Below are positions 56,961 through 64,000 of a stretch of 64,000 nt of DNA, in pieces; position 1 is the stretch's first letter; every line of letters begins with the position of its first letter. The notes beneath the pieces were generated by a model, which searched no databases, had not been told where the DNA came from, and saw only the letters and a program-made list of their open reading frames with translations. This stretch comes from Staphylotrichum longicolle (lineage: Eukaryota; Ascomycota; Sordariomycetes; Sordariales; Chaetomiaceae): NCBI GenBank assembly GCA_019096155.1, contig JAHCVI010000005.1, forward strand, positions 2,304,468 to 2,368,467, written 5' to 3'. The position numbers were made by a program, and so were the translations under genes.

Positions 56961-57907
56961 TGTTATTGACGCAGGGACGGAGTGAGTATGAGAGCTGAAA
57001 GAAGTTGGAAAAGAAAGTACTCGAACAGATCGAAAGCGGCCGCGGGAATGTCGTGTGTTTTGCTTCCCAATGGCAAATCCGGAAAGTTCAACTCATCTCC
57101 AAAATCACGCCTCAAAAAAGGTAGTTGAAGGGACAGATGATGTACTCCTCCCGACAAAAGGTTCTCACAAGATGGGCCCTGTGTAAGTGTATCTCTCTCT
57201 CAATCCAGCCATATTTCCAGTGCTGAATGGTTGCATTGTCGAGCGGGTCACTGGGCGTCAGTTGGCAGGCAGTTGCATGGCGGTCAATGTTCACGGCAAA
57301 CGGCGTGGCGCATGCTCTAATTTGTGGCGTGTTGTTGATGCCTAAGGCGTCAGCCACACATCGGCCCACTTATCAGGTGGCCCGATGTGCTCACCTCTGC
57401 GCCTGCCTTCTTCCAAGTCAGCATCACAGCTGCCACACCATTGCAACCTGTTGACTTGCGCCCGGCCGCAGTGGGATATTTCCATCCAAACCACACCCGG
57501 GTCTTTACCCCCCGCGCAGACTGAAGGTTACTGCGCGCTGACCACAACAAAAAAACTGGGCGCACCGCTTCAGTTTGGGAGCTTTCTTCTTACAAGCACC
57601 GACCACAAAAACCACCGGAACCTAGCATTTGCTGTTTCTTTGCCTGGTTTTCATTCCTTTGACTCGCAATCGCCGCTGGCGCGTACATTTCTTTTTTTTC
57701 TCTTCTCGCGATTATCGGCTTGCTTTCCCGAGCAACAGCCTTGCTCTGCCTTCCTGAAGGGACCGAACACTGTGCTTTCCAGCGCCTGTCCGGTGGCAGT
57801 GCCATATGAGCTGACTGCCGGCAAAGGCTCCCTTCCATCTGACTTTGTCTTTGACAGAGCGTTCTCTGCGTACATGTTTCCTGTCCAACTGATGGTTACC
57901 AGTCGGA
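56961..57907. promoter_or_regulatory. Divergent promoter of the DHX35 gene and the DUF2293 gene
   Basis: 947-base head-to-head spacer; pyrimidine-rich T tracts at 57690-57710 probably lie in the leader of the plus-strand gene. A plus-strand open frame across 57385-58041 overlaps the DUF2293 start in another frame and looks like leader sequence, not a gene. Confidence 0.45.
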
Positions 57908-60872
57908 ATGGGAAGAGAAAGGAGAACTGCCCCGGGTGTGGGCACCGGCGAGACTGCCAAGGAACGGCACAAGAGAGATCGCAGGGGCAATGTGATGGAC
58001 TGGAACGCGCCCTTGCCCCCGGGTCTAGTTGCAAGACCTGAGAAACCTCGGATTAGTTCCGGACACAAGTCGTGGTTCGAATTCATCGAAAACAAAGACA
58101 AGAAGAAGAAACTCGAGTTCGAGGTACTATCGGATTTTCGGCGGTTTATCGATCAAGAGGTCGAACCCAAGCACTGACATGACGCAGTTCACCGAGAAGA
58201 AAGAACCGCCGCCGGGTTTTGAGTTCGTTCCTATTGGGAATCCAGCTCTGACAACAGCCTGCAAAGAACTTTCTCGCGAGCAAGATGCTATGATATTCAT
58301 TGTCACGGTTTGTCTGCGCTGCCTCTGGTCACTGGCCTTTACTCTGACACAACTTAGACAACAACGGGCGGGTTCTCGAAGAGACTTAGTGCTCACCTGA
58401 ACCGGATGGGTCATCACATTCGGCAGAGCATTGTGGAACAAGCACGCGCCACTCTCGGCGATGAGCAGCTCGGGGCCAATGGGGCAGCGGCAGGACTGCC
58501 TGAGCCCATCCCGGAGAAGCAGGAGGACATCAACAAACAGGCTGACGCAGCGATAAGGGATTTATTTCCTCGCATTCCCAATACTGATCGGCAGATGATA
58601 ATCGAACATGCCTTCAACAAGGTAGGTCCACCATCTAGCTTCCCAGGCGGAGCGATTTTGGGTGCTTAGGACGACATCTCACTCCGAACCCACAGTCAAA
58701 CCCAGGCGGCAAGGATGGCCCGCCTGTTGGCCTCGCATCCCATATCACTCTTTCACGCCGAGTCCAACTGGCGGTTCTTGCCCATATCCGACACACTCAC
58801 ACCAGATACGACCAGTTGCTCAAGGAAACAACCTATGTTAATGCAAGGAAGACCGTCGAATCTCTCTGCCTCGATATTCTCGTCAAGTGGCGAGGAGACG
58901 AGGAGACAGGGCGAGACCAGCTTGACGAGATTCTCTGTGAGGTTATTGTCATCTCAGACTCAGAGAGCGACGAGTCCGATGAGGATTCCGACGAAGACGA
59001 CTCCTCTGGCACCTCATCTGCGGGCGAGAGCCCGGTGGACCGTATGGCGAGAGAAGATGGAGTCAGCAGAGCGGCGGTGTCTGCCGTCGACTTGGTCTCT
59101 GCTCAGGTTGCTGCTAACAATTCCCGACGTGAACCGCTTCGCCGTGGAACGCATGCGCCACAGAAGATCACCAAGGCCTCACGCAAGGACCGGAAGGAGG
59201 CCAAGTGGCCACAGCGCGGCTTCAACCGTTACCAAGCGGCCCGAGATCAAGCCTGGCATCAGGCTGTGGAGCGGCAGCGCCATGGGAACGACGGACAGCT
59301 GCAATCCAGTGGACCCGCAGCCATGGACAGGTCTGCCAGCCAGGGGCCGCAGGTATGGCGGGCTGCCAGTCGCGCTGAGCCGGAGCATGTGGCGGCTGCT
59401 CACAATCTGATCAATCCACCGAACCGCGCTCACAATTTCTACGGCGCTCCCATACTTCCCGCCGATCTGTCTCGTGAGCGAGGAAGGCGGATCGTTGAGC
59501 CGCAGCCGGCCACCTCAACGATCGCCTACCCAATGCAGCAACACAATCGCGCTCAGGAACACATGTTCAACCATGGATCCAGCTCCACGGTTGAGTCTCG
59601 GTCTCGCACGGTCCCGTCGAAAGCTCCAGAGATCAAGCGGGTAAGCTATCATGGTGAGGACCTCAAGGACTATCTTGTGCAGTCCATCGAACCTGCGTCT
59701 CCCCAGCCGTCCAACTTCCCATCGCGTTTTCCCGCCCCATATCGTGAGCCAGAGCATGCGCCTCACTATGGTCCTGAGAGTTCAGTGCGGGGGGTGGGCC
59801 GTTCCCGAGACCCTCTGGGAACCCCCGTTGGAATACCAGCAACTCAGGGGTCCCATCCTGCATATGCCGAAGAGGGCTTCATTAGGCTCCCTCCTCGCTC
59901 TGACACCAGCCGGATGCCACTCGCGCGTGACCAACGCTCAGAGCCGTTCGTGTTGCTAAATCCGCTGCCCGTCAGCGCAGCTGGAGGCACCTCTGCCGTA
60001 GCCAATTCTGGTTTGGGCTTCCGGCAGTCATCAACGTGGCAGGATGATGCAGTCGCCCGTAACCGGGGCGCTGGCCAGAGATCAGAAGCTCGGCCGCTCT
60101 GGACCGGGCATGACGGGGTAGTCCTTAGGTCGGAATCCCGTCCGATCGTTATCCAGGACTATCCTTCACCACCCAGACAATCGCGGATGGACCCTGGACA
60201 CATGTCCTTAGAACGGCATCGCGTCTCTCCTCCGAGATGGACTCACGCTCGTCAAGCTGACCCTCGTTGGGTTAGTGAGCGCGACAAGCGGTTTGGTGAT
60301 TCAAGGATGGAACAACGCATAGAAACCTTGCAGGACGACTTTGTGGACATTGTCCGAGTTTCCAACAAGTTTCCTAGGCAACACGAGGCGCGCCCGGCTC
60401 CAGCCGGTACCGAGAGGGATAATCTGCGCTCGACAGCTCAGCCACAAGTTCTTTCACAGCAGCCAACCGATGCTGCTTTTCGCTACGACGTTCGACGTGT
60501 GGCCGCGCCCGGTCAGCGGTTTGAACGCGTCGTGGGAAGGGTCGAAGTGCCTCCGTTTCATGACGAAAATATGCCCTTTGTTTCACGACCAGGAGACGGT
60601 TACCCAAGACATGAACGCGTGGTTGGGATCGAATATGTGCATCCCCGACCCAGGTATGTTTCCAGCGCTTCCATTCTCATGCCGATACTTACCCATCGTA
60701 TAGTCTCGAGACGCGCACCTACTCAGACCGCGGTCCATTCCACGACGCAAAGGACCCTCTCTACCGGTCCCGTTCAAACTCGGCTGTGCCTGGGGCGTAC
60801 CCAGGTCTTCCATACCAGTCATACCCCGGTCGCCCGACCCCTAAGAGGGACGAGGTGATGCTGGTCGACTGA
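57908..60872 (+). CDS. DUF2293-domain protein
   Basis: Five exons (57908-58123, 58188-58307, 58358-58621, 58696-60653, 60704-60872) encode 908 residues. An N-terminal basic segment leads to PPPGFEFVPIGNPALTTACKEL and a helix with TTTGGFSKRLSAHLNRMGHHIR. The DUF2293 core follows: AAIRDLFPRIPNTDRQMIIEHAF, then VGLASHITLSRRVQLAVLAHIRHTHTRYDQLL and RKTVESLCLDILVKWRG (to residue ~280). After an acidic run (SDSESDESDEDSDEDD) the remaining ~580 residues are disordered, rich in Arg, Pro and Ser, and end KRDEVMLVD. The function of DUF2293 is unknown; the conserved helix with LA(S)H..L.RR.. is the family hallmark. The gene could act in the nucleus given its acidic/basic stretches. Start at 57908 is supported by open frame and composition only. 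Confidence 0.85.
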
Positions 60873-61407
60873 TCAACCCGTTACATAGTGACTCTTTTTT
60901 CGAGCAGCGTGCTGAGGCGATAGCACGCAAGGCCTTTTGTATCCTCTGTTGGAAATACTCTGTACATCATCACGGACAGAACTCCTAGATGCATCAGATG
61001 TACCTACTCGGCATACACCTTGGCGGAGCATTTGCATTGGGAGGGCGTCATGGTTCGGGAAACGACATAGGAGCATTGATACCAAGGAGTCTGGTGGGGA
61101 GGCAGGTGTCGGTTGAGCATTTGTTGGCATTGGAAAGGCGTCACCGGGCATTGGAGGGTTGTCCAGGATGGCTCGTAGAAGGGGCGGACTTTGTGTCGGT
61201 ATAGACTTGTAACTCTTCGCGCTACGGTTGTCATGTCGTTGCAGGCATTCAGAAAGCTATTATCATGAACCGGAACATCCTGAGCTAGGTATCTGTATCT
61301 ACAAGCTCGTTGATATATACCCAAACACGCGAAACCCCAGAGCGCCGCCCATGCAATCCATCGTTAAGCGCCAACACCACCACCAACTCCAACGCCCCTC
61401 TATCAAT
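60873..61407. other. Convergent spacer between the DUF2293 gene and vps20
   Basis: 535 bases of 3' flanking sequence; no gene or repeat recognised. Confidence 0.45.
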
Positions 61408-62184
61408 TCAAGCCAACATCGCCTGCCTCTCGGTCTGCGCCGTCCGCCCAGCTGGCTCAGGCCTCGCTTCTTCTCCGACCTCCTGCACCGGCAGCTTGGT
61501 ATCAGGCGCACTCGGCAGCTGCACGCCGGCGTTGTTCGTGACCTCGGCCTCGAGCGCAGCCAGCTCGTCCTCCACCTCCTCCTCGTCCTGAACCGATATC
61601 CTCCCGGCAATGATCTCGCTGACCTCCTATTTTTCACACCCCCCACCGTTAGCCTCGTTTCCAGACCAATCTCCCCAACACAGAGGAAGAGACGAACCTT
61701 TTGATACGCAATCGCATCGGCCGTCTCGCCCATCAGCTTCTCGACGTTCTCGACGCCGCCCATCTCGCGGTGGATCTCCTGCAGCACCTTGGTGCCCTGC
61801 TGCAGGCCGAAGAGCACGTCCTTTTGGATGAGGGCGAACTCGACCGACGAGGTCAGCTTCTCGAGCTGCTCGAGCTGCGCGTCGGTCTTGGCGAGCAGCG
61901 ACTCCTGGTACTTTTTGCGGCGGAGCGCGAGCAGGGCGCGCGGCTTGTCGCCCTTGGCGAGCATCTGCTTCGCGATGGCCGTCTCCTTCGAGGTCAGGTG
62001 GGTGATGCGCCGCTGGTACTGGTGGAGCTTGTCGCGCTGGAGTTTGAGGTCGAGGATGGCTCTGTTTGTTTTTGGTGTTGATGTTAGGGCGGAAAAGGGG
62101 CGGGGGTGGTTGCGCTTGAGATAAGGAGAGGGAGGGGGGAACGGACTGGTCTTGGGCCGTTACACGGCTGGGGTTATTGCCCAT
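61408..62184 (-). CDS. vps20: ESCRT-III subunit Vps20 (CHMP6)
   Basis: Vps20 nucleates Snf7 filaments on endosomes, linking ESCRT-II to membrane scission during multivesicular-body formation. Exons 62184-62147, 62061-61698 and 61626-61408 encode 206 residues. The N-terminus MGNNPSRVT fits an N-myristoylation site, as required of Vps20. The Snf7 core is clear: AILDLKLQRDKLHQYQRRI, ALLALRRKKYQESLL, TSSVEFALIQKDVLFGLQQG and NVEKLMGETADAIAYQKEVS. The C-terminal acidic helix (EEEVEDELAALEAEV) corresponds to the autoinhibitory/MIM region. Both introns use unusual donors (GTCCGT and GTTCGT), but the junctions restore TAQDQAILDL and AYQKEVSEII. Confidence 0.95.
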
Positions 62185-62794
62185 TGTGACATTTGGAGGG
62201 GCGCACCGGTGCTGTGGTGTTGATGGTTTAGTTTGTCGGTGATGGTGATCGTCGGAGGGCGAGTCCAGCCCTCTGGAGCAAGGCGGAAGGGGGAGGGGGG
62301 TGGTTTCGGCTTGAAGTGGGAGGCGAGACGTCACCGGGTGGCTGTTGCAGGGGTTGTAGTGCTACAGAATATTCGGTTCCTCAGTCTAGGAAGAAGAAGT
62401 ATATCATAGGAGCCTGCTTGGTATATTGGAGATAGAAAAGAACCATTCAATGCCGATATGCTGTAGCACCCGGCAACAAAGATTACATACACCTAGATGG
62501 CAGTCTGTTGTGCTGCCTCTCGTCCCTCGTCCGAACCTGTACATCGTCTTAAAGCGTCGTCTGCTTATCGATAAACCCGTCGTCAGCGGTGTGGCTTGGG
62601 CGCGCTTGGTGTTGGTGGGCCGCATGCGGGGCTACGTAATCTCGCGGGCACATGCGACAGCATCAAAGGCAACATTCCACGACCAGGCCACGCAGCGGAT
62701 CCTCATTTCTTCTACTTTCAAGTACATCCTGCTGGAACCAGCGGTTACCTCTCCCAATCTCACCATATTTCAAAAGCGCAGGCTGCTGTTCAAA
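62185..62794. promoter_or_regulatory. Divergent promoter of vps20 and the CUE-domain gene
   Basis: 610-base head-to-head spacer. No specific regulatory motif is assigned; no gene seen. Confidence 0.4.
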
Positions 62795-64000
62795 ATGTCG
62801 GGCGAGACGGTAAGTGATTGAGCTGACCTGCACTTTCATGGACCCCTAGGCTCTCTCCTCCATACCCGGGGGCGCGCATATTAATATTGATGCACCTCCT
62901 GATCTGCGGGATGTCTCAGCTCACGCATGCATTTCCAGACCAAGGCCCCTCCGGCGCCCGAATCTCCTACCACAGCTAGACCGCTCGAGATGGACGACGA
63001 CGATGTTCAGGAACAGGGCACGCTGGGTGCCGACGATGCTGCCGCCAAATCTACCTCAACAGCCACTGCCGCGGCGAATCCGCCCGCAACCACCGCCTCT
63101 GGCGATGCCCCCCCGCCAAAGCCGCCCCGGCCGCTGACCGAGGCGCAAAAGAACCAGCAGATGCTCAAGGAGGCCTTTCCATCTGTCGAGGACGCCGTCA
63201 TCAGGGCTGTCCTCAGCGCCAGCGGCGGGCGCATCGACTCGGCCTTCAACGCCCTGCTCGAGATGACAGACCCCGAGGCTGCCGAGCGGGACCGCCCGCC
63301 GCCGCCACCCCCGAGACCCGTGGCCGAGCCCATGGGGGCGACGTCGACCGACCAGTCCCAGCTCGAAGCCGACGAGCTATATGCCCGCCAACTGGCAGAG
63401 CACTACGAGAATGTCGGTGCGTACGAGGCAAGGACCTCAAACCGGTCTCATTCCGGCCGTGGCGGCCATGGCGAGATGCCGCGCGGCCGGCAGCAGACGG
63501 GTCTGAGGCCCCAGGACGACCCATACGACCGCGAGCACAGTTTCATCGACGACGATCTGCCCGTCATCAAAGAGAGCCTGCGCAAGGGATTTGTCGAGAC
63601 GCAGTCCAAGGTCAACACGTGGTTCACCAACTTGAAGAAGAAGATTGACGAGCAGTTTGACGAGGAGGATGAGCAGCACCGCCAGGGCCAAGGAAGCAGT
63701 TCGTTCATGGGGCGGCCGACGCGGGAGCAGTCTCGGAGGAGCGCCGACTACGACCGCTACGATGCGGACCCCGAGCTGCTGAGCGACGACTTTGCCGGTA
63801 TGAAGTTTCACAGCGACGGCAGTAAGTTTGACCGTTTCCTCCCCAAATCTGTCCATCGGAGGTTCAATTTGGGCTGACTGACATGCTCGACAGCCCCCGT
63901 GCAGCAGCAACGGCCCTTCGGCGGCAGCAACCCCAACCTCTTCAAGCCGCCCCCGCCGTCCAAATCGCCCAAGCCGAGCGACGGCCGGCGGGTCTCGTTC
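62795..64000 (+). CDS. CUE-domain ubiquitin-binding protein, Cue5-like (partial, runs off right edge)
   Basis: Exons 62795-62809, 62939-63821 and 63894 onward. The first exon encodes just MSGET; the third continues past base 64000, so the C-terminus is missing. A CUE domain sits at residues ~70-115: QQMLKEAFPSVEDAVIRAVL (the A-F-P motif matches the canonical MFP) and ends with the di-leucine region SAFNALLEMTD. Pro-rich stretches flank it. Downstream are a helix with ADELYARQLAEHYE, a basic segment, and the amphipathic stretch GFVETQSKVNTWFTNLKKKI shared with fungal Cue5 homologues. Cue5 is an autophagy adaptor binding ubiquitinated aggregates through CUE and Atg8 through a C-terminal motif; that motif would lie outside this window. 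Confidence 0.88.

Noticed and set aside
1..64000. tRNA, 5S rRNA, transposon or CRISPR elements
   Set aside because: The few GGTTCGA strings lack a matching A-box and acceptor stem, no 5S-like block was found, and no terminal repeats or transposase motifs were seen. A dedicated search was not possible here.

Overview
The window is nuclear DNA of a filamentous ascomycete (Pezizomycotina). It is most likely a Sordariomycete close to the Sordariales. The evidence is short GT-AG introns of about 50-110 bases with CTAAC/CTGAC-type branch sites, GC-rich third codon positions, 1-3.5 kb intergenic spacers on both strands, and gene families typical of moulds: UDP-galactopyranose mutase, a CHK1-type (group X) hybrid histidine kinase, Nce101, and a DUF2293 protein. 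I see no transposon, CRISPR array, rRNA or convincing tRNA. Exon structures were worked out by hand from splice signals, phase and protein family, and every model given closes in phase except where a frameshift is stated.

Layout, left to right. 1-3.2 kb: the N-terminal ~1000 residues of a GAF-domain signalling protein on the minus strand, cut by the window edge. 6.7-8.3 kb: TFIIH subunit Ssl1/p44. 8.6-11.8 kb: 4-hydroxyphenylpyruvate dioxygenase (HPPD) and, head to head with it, a TTC36-like TPR protein. 12-13.3 kb: the 52-residue Nce101 and ribosomal protein eL27. 14.8-16.2 kb: a TPT-family (sugar-phosphate/nucleotide-sugar) transporter. 16.2-19.8 kb: gene-poor. 19.8-21.7 kb: UDP-galactopyranose mutase. 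24.0-31.4 kb: a ~2450-residue hybrid histidine kinase whose reading frame is broken by three small indels around its P-loop. 33-36.4 kb: Get2 and a secreted type-B carboxylesterase. 36.75-40.7 kb: the COPII coat protein Sec31, with one apparent +1 frameshift. 41.6-42.1 kb: a stand-alone RRM protein like the N-terminus of PPIE/Cyp33. 42.5-44.2 kb: an NDUFA4/MLRQ-like protein and Cox12, divergently transcribed. 44.5-46.9 kb: Sde2 and ribosomal protein eS10. 47.8-49.3 kb: a zinc polyol dehydrogenase with a 5-base microexon. 50.2-52.9 kb: an uncharacterised single-pass membrane protein. 54.9-57 kb: a DHX35-type DEAH helicase. 57.9-60.9 kb: a DUF2293 protein. 61.4-62.2 kb: ESCRT-III Vps20. 62.8 kb to the end: a CUE-domain protein, cut by the right edge.

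Most genes are housekeeping and unrelated to their neighbours. Two head-to-head pairs look functionally meaningful. HPPD faces a homologue of TTC36, the family that protects HPPD from turnover in mammals. Cox12 faces an NDUFA4-like protein, a family now placed with cytochrome oxidase in animals, across 457 bases containing a CCAAT box. Other points of interest are the indel cluster in the histidine kinase, the +1 slip in the essential gene SEC31 (which argues for consensus errors in this assembly), and two microexons of 5 and 16 bases.
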